DNA of 8,121 nucleotides from JAAEQG01 sp043803085 (GCA_043803085.1 JAZDKM010000328.1:1-8121), one strand, 5' to 3'. Positions 1 to 6,721 are shown, numbered from the stretch's first letter. Translations and numbers: made by a program. Notes: a model not told the origin generated them from the sequence alone.

Positions 1-37
1 CCCGCGCTCGCCGTGGGCGAGCTTGGGCATGCCACCC
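1..37. repeat. Palindromic repeat, partial copy of the GGCATGSCCAAGC family
   Basis: Read on the minus strand this is GGGTGGCATGCCCAAGC, then a hairpin with stem CTCGCC / GGCGAG and loop CAC, then CGCGGG. It matches the end of the larger palindromic element at 6722-6933 (GTGGCATGGCCAAGC) and resembles the copy at 951-993. It lies inside the open frame of the GT39-like gene and is read as coding there. The copy is cut by the window edge, so its full length is unknown. Confidence 0.6.
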
Positions 38-704
38 GATCAATGGGGGCCATCAGCCACACCAGAAGCACGGGGCCGAGCACCAGCGTTTGCTCGTGTG
101 TCAGGGCCAGCAGGCCCGACACTACACCGACCGCGAGAGCCGTGGCCGCCGCCAAAGCTCTGGACCCCCGTCCCGAGCCCTCCACCGTCCCGTGAGCACC
201 ACGGGCCATCCAACCGAGCAGGCACAGAAGCAGGGCCATCAGGAAGAAGCTGAGCGCCGCTTTTTGAATGAGCCCGTCGAAGAACATGGCGGGGGCGTAC
301 AGCGCGACGACCACCCCCGCGCACCAGCCCGCCGAGCGGGAGATGAACCAGCGCCCGGCTAAGGCCAACAACCCGCAGGAGACAGCCCCCAGAACCATCT
401 GCACGAGGCGCACCCGCCACAGGTCGGCGCCTAGCGTTAAACGCATCAGGGCCAGGAAGTACGGGTAGGCCGGTGCCTGATAAAGCGTCTCGCTTCCAAG
501 CCAATCCCCCCTGGCAATCCGACCGGCCCAGGTCCAATCCGCGGCCGCGTCCGCGACCGGATGATAGAAGAACGGCATGGGCTCGATCTGGAACAGATAG
601 ACCAGCCGGACGGCGAATGCGAGAACCACGAGCCCGCCGAGGCCCCACCAGAAAGCCCGGTCCGTGGCCTCGCCAGCCTGGGGATGTTGGGGTGCTTCAT
701 TCAC
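1..704 (-). CDS. GT39-like multi-spanning membrane glycosyltransferase, N-terminal part (partial)
   Basis: Begins with GTG at 704 and stays open to the left edge (234 codons), so the C-terminus is missing. The protein starts MNEAPQHPQAGEATDR. A first membrane segment spans about residues 18-38, followed by a loop with acidic residues Asp52 and Asp56 in 'HPVADAAADWTWAGRIARG', then 'LYQAPAYPYFLALMR' at about 74-88 and further hydrophobic helices including 'YAPAMFFDGLIQKAALSFFL'. This arrangement (helix, periplasmic acidic loop, QAP-YPYFL motif, many helices) is that of ArnT/PMT-like GT39 enzymes, which move sugars from polyprenyl phosphates onto lipids or proteins at the outer face of the membrane. 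In planctomycetes similar proteins often carry TPRs at the C-terminus, which cannot be seen here. The last 12 codons read through a palindromic repeat (1-37), so the gene may be interrupted or may carry an in-frame insertion. The acceptor is unknown. No clear Shine-Dalgarno sequence precedes the GTG. Confidence 0.72.
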   Translation of the reverse strand, partial: MNEAPQHPQAGEATDRAFWWGLGGLVVLAFAVRLVYLFQIEPMPFFYHPVADAAADWTWAGRIARGDWLGSETLYQAPAYPYFLALMRLTLGADLWRVRLVQMVLGAVSCGLLALAGRWFISRSAGWCAGVVVALYAPAMFFDGLIQKAALSFFLMALLLCLLGWMARGAHGTVEGSGRGSRALAAATALAVGVVSGLLALTHEQTLVLGPVLLVWLMAPIDRVACPSSPTASA

Positions 705-760
705 GCCTGATATGGTACACCACATTGGACCGGGGGGGCCACCTTTTCAAAGCAGTAGCA

Positions 761-825
761 GTAGGGTGCGTCCCCGACGCACCAGAATCCGTGGCCCCAA
801 TAGGTGCGTCAGGGACGCACCCTAC
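761..825. repeat. BIME-like pair of inverted REP hairpins (GTAG-type)
   Basis: Two hairpins lie head to head. The first is GTAG (761-764) followed by stem GGTGCGTC (765-772), loop CCC and stem GACGCACC (776-783). The second is stem GGTGCGTC (803-810), loop AGG, stem GACGCACC (814-821), then CTAC (822-825), the reverse complement of GTAG. The outer 13 bases (761-773) are an exact inverted copy of 813-825, so the whole block can also fold as one long stem. A 5' GTAG foot plus a hairpin is the layout of REP units mobilised by RAYT (TnpA-REP) transposases. No such transposase is in the window. Confidence 0.8.
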
Positions 826-950
826 GGGAGCACGGTGCGCGAGCGTGCAACCTACGGTTTTCAGGCTATCTCATCTCGGCCTGAGTTTCACCCCCGGCTC
901 CGCATTGCCCACCACCTACTCCGGCGATAAACTGGCTGGCGAGTGGTTGG

Positions 951-993
951 GCGGCATGCGCAAGCCCGCCACAAGGCGGGCGCGGGCCTGGCG
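951..993. repeat. Palindromic repeat of the GGCATG-CAAGCCCGCC family
   Basis: GGCATGCGCAA (953-963) leads into a perfect hairpin with stem GCCCGCC (964-970), loop ACAA and stem GGCGGGC (975-981), followed by GCGGGCCTGGCG. The left arm matches the 6722-6933 element and the repeat at 1-37. It ends about 40 bases before the aconitase start codon, so it would lie in the 5' leader if transcription starts upstream of it. Confidence 0.6.
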
Positions 994-1032
994 GACGCCT
1001 GCCGGCAACGACATTATCCGTGGAGGCTCCTC

Positions 1033-3306
1033 ATGACCGACGCCGATCTAGTCAAGAAGCTTTACGACAAACTCAGCGAGCGCATCATTGCGGGCCGGAA
1101 GCTCTTCGGCCGACCGCTCACCCTGGCCGAGAAAATCCTGGTCGGCCATCTTGAGGCGCTGGACCTGCCCGCGCCGCAGCGGCGGAAGACGACCGTGGAA
1201 CTTCGGCCGGACCGCGTGGCCATGCAGGATGCCACCGCGCAGATGGCGGTGCTGCAGTTCATGCAATCGGGCGTTCCGCAGGTGCAGGCGCCGAGCACCA
1301 TCCATTGTGACCATCTGATCCAGGCCCGGCAGGGGGCTGAGAAGGACCTGCTCGTTGCCCTGGACGAAAACCAGGAGGTCTACGACTTCCTGCGGACCGC
1401 TGCCGCCAAATACGGCATGGGTTTCTGGAAGCCGGGCTCGGGCATCATCCATCAGGTGGTGCTCGAAAACTATGCCTTCCCCGGCGGCCTGATGATCGGC
1501 ACCGACTCGCACACGCCGAACGCCGGCGGGCTGGGGATGATGGCGGTGGGCGTCGGCGGGGCCGACGCCGTCGACGTGATGGTCGGCGAGCCGTGGAACC
1601 TGCTGTGGCCCGGGGCCATCGGCGTCCGGCTGACCGGCGAACTGTCCGGCTGGACCTCGCCCAAAGATATCATCCTGGAACTCATGCGGATTCTTACGGT
1701 GAAGGGCGGCACGAACTGCGTGGTTGAGTTCCTCGGCCCCGGCACCGCTTCGGTAAGCTGCACCGGCAAGGCGACCACCTGCAACATGGGCGCGGAACAC
1801 GGGGCGACGTGCTCGGTGTTCCCCTATGACGAACGCATGGGCACGTATCTGCGGGCCACCGGGCGGAGCGCATTCGCCGACCTGGCCGACCGCCACCGCG
1901 ACCTGTTGCGCGCCGACCCCGAAGTCGAGGCCCAGCCCGAGAAGTTCTATGACCGCCTGGTCGAGATCGACCTATCCAAGTTGGAGCCGATGATCTCCGG
2001 TCCGCACACCCCGGACCTGGTGCGCCCGATCTCGCAAATGGCCAAGGACGTCAAGGAGAACGACTACCCCGACCGTTTCACCTACGGGCTGATCGGTAGT
2101 TGCACGAACTCTTCGTACGAGGACATGGGCCGGGCCGCCGCCGTGGCCGAGCAGGCCGGAAAGGCCGGACTGAAGATGGCGGTCCCACTCCTGGTGACCC
2201 CCGGTTCGGACCAGATTGACCAGACCATAGCCCGCGACGGGCAGATGGAAGTGCTCAAGTCGGTGGGGGCGACGGTATTGGCCAACGCCTGCGGCCCGTG
2301 CATCGGCCAATGGCAGCGTGACGACGCGGCGGCGGGCAAGCGGAACTCGATCCTCAACAGCTACAATCGCAACTTCGCCAGGCGCAACGACGGGAATGCC
2401 GATACGTTGTCGTTCATCGCCAGCCCCGAGATCGTCACTGCTTTGTCGCTGGCCGGGCGGTTGAGCTTCAACCCGCTCACCGATGCTCTCGAAGCGCCGG
2501 ACGGTAAGCGGATCAGGCTGGCCCCGCCCCAGGCCGACGAACTTCCCGCCCGGGGTTTTGAGGCCGGGTTGGCCGGGTACGAAGCACCGGCTGCGGACGG
2601 TTCGGCCGTGCCTGTCGAGATCAGCCCCACATCCGAGCGGTTGCAGAAGCTCGAGCCGTTCGCGCCCTGGGACGGTAGGGACTTCATCGATCTGCCGGTG
2701 CTGCTGCAGGCATTGGGCAAGTGTACCACCGATCACATTTCCCCCGCCGGTCCGTGGCTGCGCTTTCGAGGTCACCTCGACCGGATCAGTGACAACATGT
2801 TCAACGGGGCCGTCAATCGCTTCACCCGCGAGTCTGGTAAGGGCAAAAACGTTTTCACCGGTCAAAACAGCGTCAAGCTCACCGCCATCGCCCGCGACTA
2901 CAAGGCGCGCGGGATGGGCTGGATCGTGGTCGGTGACGAGAACTACGGGGAAGGCTCTTCGCGCGAACACGCCGCCATGTCACCGCGTTACCTGGGCTGC
3001 CGGGCGGTCATCGTGCGCAGTTTCGCCCGCATCCATGAGACCAACCTCAAGAAGCAAGGCGTGTTGCCGCTCACGTTTGCGGCCGCGGCGGATTACGAGA
3101 AGGTCCGGGAGGACGATCGCCTTTCCGTGCTGGGGTTAGCGGCGCTGGCCCCAGGCAGGAATCTCACCGTGGTGGCCAAGCACGCGGACGGGACCTCCGA
3201 GCGCTTCGAGGTGCGGCAGGCGTTGACCCCCCGGCAGATCGAGTGGTTCAAAGCGGGGTCGGCCATGAATGCCATCGCCGGGGACTTGCGCAAGCGACAC
3301 CAGTAG
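1033..3306 (+). CDS. acn: Aconitate hydratase, mitochondrial type
   Basis: Catalyses citrate to isocitrate via cis-aconitate in the TCA cycle, in the cytoplasm, using a [4Fe-4S] cluster. The 757-residue product aligns along its whole length with eukaryotic mitochondrial aconitase (ACO2). Visible are 'RPDRVAMQDATAQMA', 'STIHCDHLI' with the Asp-His dyad near residue 97, 'GTDSHTPN', the three cluster cysteines Cys357 (in GSCTNSSYEDMG), Cys420 and Cys423 (in ACGPCIG), the 'SYNRNFARRND' arginines, and 'GEGSSREHAA' with Ser642 and Arg644 at the same numbers as in the mature pig enzyme. The swivel domain follows the linker around residues 530-545, and the end 'QIEWFKAGSAMN' is typical. The start at 1033 is set by GGAGG (1022-1026), six bases upstream, and by the family's N-terminus. 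The frame is open further up to 943, but that part only reads a repeat. It is distinct from the bacterial AcnA and AcnB types, and no TCA-cycle neighbour is present. Confidence 0.97.
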   Translation: MTDADLVKKLYDKLSERIIAGRKLFGRPLTLAEKILVGHLEALDLPAPQRRKTTVELRPDRVAMQDATAQMAVLQFMQSGVPQVQAPSTIHCDHLIQARQGAEKDLLVALDENQEVYDFLRTAAAKYGMGFWKPGSGIIHQVVLENYAFPGGLMIGTDSHTPNAGGLGMMAVGVGGADAVDVMVGEPWNLLWPGAIGVRLTGELSGWTSPKDIILELMRILTVKGGTNCVVEFLGPGTASVSCTGKATTCNMGAEHGATCSVFPYDERMGTYLRATGRSAFADLADRHRDLLRADPEVEAQPEKFYDRLVEIDLSKLEPMISGPHTPDLVRPISQMAKDVKENDYPDRFTYGLIGSCTNSSYEDMGRAAAVAEQAGKAGLKMAVPLLVTPGSDQIDQTIARDGQMEVLKSVGATVLANACGPCIGQWQRDDAAAGKRNSILNSYNRNFARRNDGNADTLSFIASPEIVTALSLAGRLSFNPLTDALEAPDGKRIRLAPPQADELPARGFEAGLAGYEAPAADGSAVPVEISPTSERLQKLEPFAPWDGRDFIDLPVLLQALGKCTTDHISPAGPWLRFRGHLDRISDNMFNGAVNRFTRESGKGKNVFTGQNSVKLTAIARDYKARGMGWIVVGDENYGEGSSREHAAMSPRYLGCRAVIVRSFARIHETNLKKQGVLPLTFAAAADYEKVREDDRLSVLGLAALAPGRNLTVVAKHADGTSERFEVRQALTPRQIEWFKAGSAMNAIAGDLRKRHQ

Positions 3307-3566
3307 AACCGGGCCTCTGGCGCGCCTATGCTTTACGGGGAGGGAGGTGAGATGACGCCCCAGTAGCGTTATCGGACCCTCTGGCTTCTGGGGGCCACGT
3401 TTTTGACCCTTCCCGATGGCGGTGATTGCGCGGCTTTGCGGGCCGCAAGGGTTATGCGGGGATTACTGCTCAATCCATTTGCGCAGATGCCGATGATCTT
3501 GAGTGCGCCCGCCGCCCGAGCGCCTGAGCCGCCGGGGCCTTTCGCCGCTGGGCCCAGGGAAGCCCG
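3307..3566. other. Spacer between aconitase and the response regulator, with a possible MTPQ minigene
   Basis: No protein gene of normal length was found. At 3352-3366 a five-codon reading frame (Met-Thr-Pro-Gln-stop) follows an unusually strong Shine-Dalgarno match, GGGAGGTGA, ending just before the ATG. A small stem TGGC/GCCA followed by TTTTT (about 3383-3404) could be a weak aconitase terminator. Another 5-bp hairpin (GCGGC / GCCGC) lies at 3430-3446. No confident promoter for the downstream regulator was seen. Confidence 0.4.
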
Positions 3567-4151
3567 ATGGCCAAAGAACGGTACAAAGAGGTCTTGACCA
3601 CCGGCGACGTGGCCCGCATTTGTCAGGTCGCCCCGCGCACTGTGGCCAAGTGGTTCGACGGCGGGCAACTCCGCGGCTACCGCATCCCGGGCAGCAAGGA
3701 CCGCCGCATCCCCCTCAATCAGTTAACGCGCTTTATGAAGGCCCACGGGATGCCGCTCGAAGGGCTGGATACGGGACACGTCCGCGTGCTCCTCCTGGAC
3801 CCGGAACCGGAGTTCGCCGCCTTCCTCCGCGACACGCTTCAGGCCGAGGGCAAATACCTGGTGGACCTCGCCGCCACGACCTTCGAGGCCGGCGTGTTCG
3901 CCCAGCGCAGCCCTCCGCAGGTGATGGTGGTGGACGTGTCCATGCCGGGCCTCCAGCCCCGAAAACTCTGCCAATTCCTGCGGAGCAGCGAAGACTTCCA
4001 GCACGTCAAGCTGATCGCGGTGAGCGGGGCGCTGACCCCCGGCCAGGGGGAGGCGCACTTGCAGAGCGGTTTCGATGCTTACCTGCCCAAGCCCTTCGAC
4101 GTGCGCCAGCTTACTCAGACCGTCGACGCGGTGACGGCCGCCGCGACTTGA
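3567..4151 (+). CDS. Response regulator with N-terminal helix-turn-helix and C-terminal receiver domain
   Basis: The product has 194 residues. Residues 9-58 form a MerR/excisionase-like helix-turn-helix ('LTTGDVARICQVAPRTVAKW', then 'LRGYRIPGSKDRRIPLNQL'), expected to bind DNA. Residues 71-190 are a CheY-like receiver domain: Asp78-Pro79-Glu80 in place of the usual acidic pair, phospho-acceptor Asp123 in 'VVDVSMPG', switch Ser153 in 'AVSG', and Lys175 in 'LPKPFD'. The order (HTH first, receiver last) is the reverse of OmpR or NarL proteins; I recall it as recurrent in planctomycetes. Asp123 and Lys175 suggest phosphorylation still works, while Pro79 replaces one acidic Mg-binding position. 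AGGGA (3556-3560) sits six bases before the ATG. No histidine kinase is adjacent, so the partner and target genes are unknown. A double-hairpin repeat begins directly after the stop codon. Confidence 0.88.
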   Translation: MAKERYKEVLTTGDVARICQVAPRTVAKWFDGGQLRGYRIPGSKDRRIPLNQLTRFMKAHGMPLEGLDTGHVRVLLLDPEPEFAAFLRDTLQAEGKYLVDLAATTFEAGVFAQRSPPQVMVVDVSMPGLQPRKLCQFLRSSEDFQHVKLIAVSGALTPGQGEAHLQSGFDAYLPKPFDVRQLTQTVDAVTAAAT

Positions 4152-4239
4152 AGCCTTTAACACAAAAAACTTGTGGGACAGGCTTTCTAGCCTGTCAGAC
4201 CGGCTGGAAACCGGTCCCCCATTTCTGTGCCGCGGCTGC
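4152..4239. repeat. Double-hairpin repeat filling the gap between two convergent stop codons
   Basis: Hairpin 1 is perfect: GACAGGCT (4177-4184), loop TTCT, AGCCTGTC (4189-4196). Hairpin 2 has stem GACCGG (4198-4203) / CCGGTC (4211-4216) with a 7-base loop. The right end TGTGCCGCGGCTG (4226-4238) resembles the terminal inverted repeat TGCCACGGGCTG of the 98-bp elements at 5549-5646 and 6746-6843, so this is a diverged member with one hairpin module exchanged. The regulator stop codon ends at 4151 and the elbB stop (TCA on this strand) is at 4240-4242. It may serve as a two-way transcription terminator, but neither hairpin has a clean U-tract except A6 at 4164-4169 for minus-strand reading. 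Confidence 0.7.
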
Positions 4240-4902
4240 TCACGCCAGCGCCAGGAGCTTATCCACGCACTTCTTGATGCCCGCATAGACCTCCGCCGGG
4301 CCCTTGCCCAGCATGTAGGCCGGCGTGCTGACGATCTTGTGCCGTTCGTCGGCGACCATCTCGGTCACCGGGCAGTCACAGTGGGTGGCGCCCATCTGGT
4401 TCACCGCGGCGGCCGTTTTCGCGTCCGTGCCAATGGTCAGCTTGGCGGGGATTTTCTTGCGTCCGAGGATGCGGGCGAGCATGGCCGGCGCGATGCAAAT
4501 GGCGCCGATCGGCTTCTTCAGTTCCAGCATGTCGCTGACCAGGGCCTCGACCTCCGGGTTCACCTTACAATTCGCTCCGTCGGTGGCGAAGGTACACAAG
4601 TTCTTGGCCGCGCCGTACCCGCCTGGAAAGACCAGCGCGTCGATGTCTTTGGCGTGAACCTGCGCGAGCGGTTTGATGTCGCCCCGCGCGATGCGGGCCG
4701 ATTCGGTCAACACGTCGCGGGCCCCGCCGGCGGGTTTCTTGGCCACGTGATCGACCACCTCCAGCTTCACTCCGGATGGGGCGCAGCAGAGGTATTGGGC
4801 ACCCGCCTGGTCCAACGCCAGCAGGGTGAAAGCGGCCTCATGGATTTCCGAACCGTCGAGGAAACCGCAGCCGGACAAACATACGGCTACCTTCTTGGCC
4901 AT
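4240..4902 (-). CDS. elbB: ElbB-type DJ-1/PfpI family protein (isoprenoid biosynthesis glyoxalase-like)
   Basis: The 220-residue product is close to E. coli ElbB along its whole length. Visible are 'LSGCGFLDGSEIHEA' (9-23) with conserved Glu19, 'FPGGYGAAKNL' (92-102), the nucleophile-elbow cysteine Cys136 in 'GAICIAPAM', 'LTIGTD' (155-160) and 'IVSTPAYML' (190-198). ElbB belongs to the DJ-1/PfpI superfamily. E. coli ElbB was first linked to increased lycopene production and later reported to have glyoxalase-like activity, but its physiological role is still unsettled. It is cytoplasmic, with no signal peptide. The start is firm: AAGGAGG (4916-4910) lies seven bases before ATG at 4902. Its 5' end is 70 bases downstream of the TMTC-like gene on the same strand, with a hairpin in between, and no isoprenoid gene is nearby. 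The stop codon abuts the double-hairpin repeat. Three extra cysteines near the N-terminus (Cys8, Cys12, Cys39/40) could be redox-sensitive, but that is a guess. Confidence 0.92.
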   Translation of the reverse strand: MAKKVAVCLSGCGFLDGSEIHEAAFTLLALDQAGAQYLCCAPSGVKLEVVDHVAKKPAGGARDVLTESARIARGDIKPLAQVHAKDIDALVFPGGYGAAKNLCTFATDGANCKVNPEVEALVSDMLELKKPIGAICIAPAMLARILGRKKIPAKLTIGTDAKTAAAVNQMGATHCDCPVTEMVADERHKIVSTPAYMLGKGPAEVYAGIKKCVDKLLALA

Positions 4903-4947
4903 GGTGAAACCTCCTTGGGAATGGACGACCGTTATCGTCTGCTACCG

Positions 4948-4972
4948 AAAAAGATCATACCGCGCCGGCGGT
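4948..4972 (-). terminator. Possible intrinsic terminator after the TMTC-like gene
   Basis: On the minus strand, immediately after the TAG stop (4975-4973), a short hairpin forms: ACCGC, loop CGGC, GCGGT (4972-4959), followed six bases later by TTTTT (4952-4948). The stem is only 5 bp and the T-tract is displaced, so termination is likely weak and elbB could still be read from upstream. Confidence 0.35.
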
Positions 4973-6670
4973 CTAGCGCCCATGCGCACGGACCTGCTCA
5001 GCGATCCGGACGATCTCGGGTGGCGGCGGTCCGGCGGGCCACAGGGCGCCCCAATGCCGCAACGCATCCGCCGCCGCGTCCCAGTCCTCCAGCTCGGCGG
5101 TGAGCAGCACTCGGTAGAACCAGGCGCGTTCGGACTGGGGAAACCGTTCCGTGAAACGCTCGACCTGGATGCGACACTCGTCCAGCCGACCCGCCCTATG
5201 CCTTACCGCCGCCAGACCGAGTAGTCCGTGATAACTGTAGGGCTGCCGTTCGACGACGGCCTCGAACAGTCGCTCATGGGTCGCCCAGCATCGCTGGTAA
5301 TGGAGCGTCGTGGTGCCGAGCAGGGCGGCTGCGAGGGTGGAGCCCACCACGCTGACCCGCGGCACCAACTGCGCCAAACCCGCGACCAGCACCGCCAGAA
5401 AAACGCCGGGCAGATAGGTCCAACGCTCCGCGTAAAGCCAGTTGGCCGCCGGAATGAAATGACAAGGCAGCAGCACCCCCAGCGCGAGCCAACCGACCGG
5501 CAACCCCACCCGCCAGCGGCGCCGCCAGCCGGCCACTAGCAGGCCTAACAGCCCGTTGGAAAAGTTGTGGCACAGGCTTCCAGCCTGTGTTTTCACGGGC
5601 AAGATGCCCGTGCCACACCGCTCTTGGCCACTTTTGCCACAGGCTGCTAACAGCACCGCGGTCGTGGCGGCGCCGGCGAGCACATCGCTCCGCACCCAGG
5701 TACCCGGCAACGCGAAGCCGCCCACGCTCCAGATCGGACACAGCGGGGCGGCGGCAAACCACTGCCGCACCATCAGCCATAGGAGCGCGAATGGCGTCGC
5801 CAAGCGCACGGTTGTGGGCTGGCCGATCAATGGGTTGGCAAACGGATCGACCAAGTCCTCCGGCAACGTGGTCCGCCCGCCGAAAACGATCCAACGCCCG
5901 AACAAGAATACCGCCAGCGCGAAGATGAGGCCGAGATGATGCGAAGCCACGACACGGTGCAAGAACGGCCGCCAAGGCTCGGGAGTCGGCGACCGTTGCC
6001 GGTGCCAAAGATCGATCATGGCCAGCGCGGGCCAGGCGATCATGGCATGCTCCTTCGAGCCCAGGGCCAACAGGAAAAGCAGGGCCGTAGTTAGATGGTA
6101 GCGCACCCCCAAGAAGGGGTCAGAGACCTTTTTCTCCAGCCCCAGATGACGGACCAACAGCGCAGTGACGAAGACGCCGGCCAAGAGTTCGGAGCGCCCG
6201 ACGATCAGCCCCAGTGCGTCGGCGTGGGACGGATGTACCGCAAATAAGGTTCCCGCGACCCAAGCGGCGGAGTTCCGTCGCCACAGCCGCCGGGCCAGAG
6301 CGGCCACCAATGCGGCGGCGAGCGCGTGCAAGGCGAGATTGACCGCACGAAACCCCGCCGGACCACCGCCTCCCAGGGAGTAGTTGAGCTTGAGCGTCAG
6401 CATCGTCAGCGGCCGGTACAGCGGGTCGAGGGATTGTTCCGGCGGCCAGTGCGGTGCGAGGAGCACCCTCAGCCACCCGCCCGGCGCAGTGATCATCGGG
6501 TTCTGTTCGATGACCGGCCGGTCGTCGTAGACGAAGGGATAACCCAGGGTGCCCGCGAAAGTTCCTACGGCAACGAGGGCGACCCAGAAGTAGAGTAGGA
6601 ACGAAGCCCAGCGGGACCGGACCGGCACGGACCCCTCGCAGCTTGTGGGGACTGGCGTAGCGACGCTCAT
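4973..6670 (-). CDS. TMTC-like protein O-mannosyltransferase homologue with C-terminal TPR region and an in-frame repeat insertion
   Basis: The product has 565 residues and many membrane helices. Family marks are 'GYPFVYDDRPVIEQNP' (43-58) with the Asp49-Asp50 pair expected at the active site after helix 1, 'YRPLTMLTLKLNY' (85-97), 'AVNLALHALAAALVAAL' (109-125), 'FAVHPSHADALGLIVGRSEL' (143-162), and 'NWLYAERWTYLPG' (410-422). A soluble tail of about 455-550 looks like TPR helices. These features match the TMTC/DUF1736 group, which in animals adds O-mannose from dolichyl phosphate; here the donor is probably polyprenyl-phosphate sugar and the acceptor an exported protein, by inference. Residues 342-375 are encoded by a 98-bp mobile repeat plus a 4-bp duplication, adding exactly 34 codons. 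Without them the helix reads AATTAVLLGLLVAGW. Whether the protein still folds is unknown. No strong Shine-Dalgarno sequence precedes ATG 6670. elbB follows on the same strand. Confidence 0.8.
   Translation of the reverse strand: MSVATPVPTSCEGSVPVRSRWASFLLYFWVALVAVGTFAGTLGYPFVYDDRPVIEQNPMITAPGGWLRVLLAPHWPPEQSLDPLYRPLTMLTLKLNYSLGGGGPAGFRAVNLALHALAAALVAALARRLWRRNSAAWVAGTLFAVHPSHADALGLIVGRSELLAGVFVTALLVRHLGLEKKVSDPFLGVRYHLTTALLFLLALGSKEHAMIAWPALAMIDLWHRQRSPTPEPWRPFLHRVVASHHLGLIFALAVFLFGRWIVFGGRTTLPEDLVDPFANPLIGQPTTVRLATPFALLWLMVRQWFAAAPLCPIWSVGGFALPGTWVRSDVLAGAATTAVLLAACGKSGQERCGTGILPVKTQAGSLCHNFSNGLLGLLVAGWRRRWRVGLPVGWLALGVLLPCHFIPAANWLYAERWTYLPGVFLAVLVAGLAQLVPRVSVVGSTLAAALLGTTTLHYQRCWATHERLFEAVVERQPYSYHGLLGLAAVRHRAGRLDECRIQVERFTERFPQSERAWFYRVLLTAELEDWDAAADALRHWGALWPAGPPPPEIVRIAEQVRAHGR
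5545..5650 (-). mobile_element. 98-bp MITE-like palindromic element, copy A, inside the TMTC-like gene
   Basis: The element occupies 5549-5646 and is flanked by identical 4-bp direct repeats (CTAA on the plus strand, TTAG on the coding strand) at 5545-5548 and 5647-5650. In coding-strand direction it begins CAGCCTGTGGCA and ends with an imperfect inverted copy (CCAACGGGCTG). Inside are two perfect hairpins, CACAGGCT-TCC-AGCCTGTG (5571-5589) and CACGGGC-AAGAT-GCCCGTG (5594-5612). It is identical to copy B (6746-6843) at 91 of 98 positions by hand alignment. It has no coding capacity for its own mobility. Element plus one duplication is 102 bp, so the host frame is kept, reading 'GTGILPVKTQAGSLCHNF'. 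Confidence 0.85.
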
Positions 6671-6721
6671 TTCGAGAGATGGTTATACGAGGCGGAACGC
6701 CGTTTGTCAGCGGGTGGTCGA

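Larger units (their letters stand above)
705..1032. other. Divergent intergenic spacer between the GT39-like gene and aconitase
   Basis: The spacer holds a BIME-like double palindrome (761-825) and a GGCATG-type palindrome (951-993). The only promoter-like pair seen towards aconitase is weak: TTGCCC (905-910), a 17-base gap, then TAAACT (928-933). No regulator-binding site or riboswitch was recognised. The aconitase frame is open upstream to 943, but that part is the palindrome read in frame and shows no family similarity. Confidence 0.6.

Noticed and set aside
40..648. A 202-codon minus-strand frame beginning MGPRRARGS
   Set aside because: It lies in another phase of the GT39-like gene, is arginine/glycine rich and has no membrane pattern. 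The GTG-704 frame gives a coherent membrane protein.
943..1032. Thirty extra codons in frame upstream of aconitase
   Set aside because: They translate a palindromic repeat (951-993) and have no counterpart in the family. The GGAGG Shine-Dalgarno and the MTDADLVKKLYDKL start fit ATG 1033.
1972..2970. A 332-codon minus-strand frame antisense to aconitase
   Set aside because: Composition typical of a high-GC shadow frame; the aconitase frame is certain.
3301..3385. Possible duplication of CCAGTAG...CCTCTGGC at the aconitase end
   Set aside because: Only short matching islands at different spacing; chance is likely.
3369..3668. Short frames on both strands in the acn-regulator spacer (also 3403-3597 on the plus strand)
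   Set aside because: No ribosome-binding site, low-complexity composition, and both overlap the start of the regulator gene.
4171..5103. A 310-codon plus-strand frame antisense to elbB
   Set aside because: It is a GC-rich shadow of a gene with clear homology and begins inside a repeat.
5556..5939. A plus-strand frame starting MEKLWHRLPACVFTGKMPVPH
   Set aside because: The start is the 98-bp repeat read on the other strand; the rest is antisense to the TMTC-like gene. Such translations are probably a frequent source of false hypothetical proteins.
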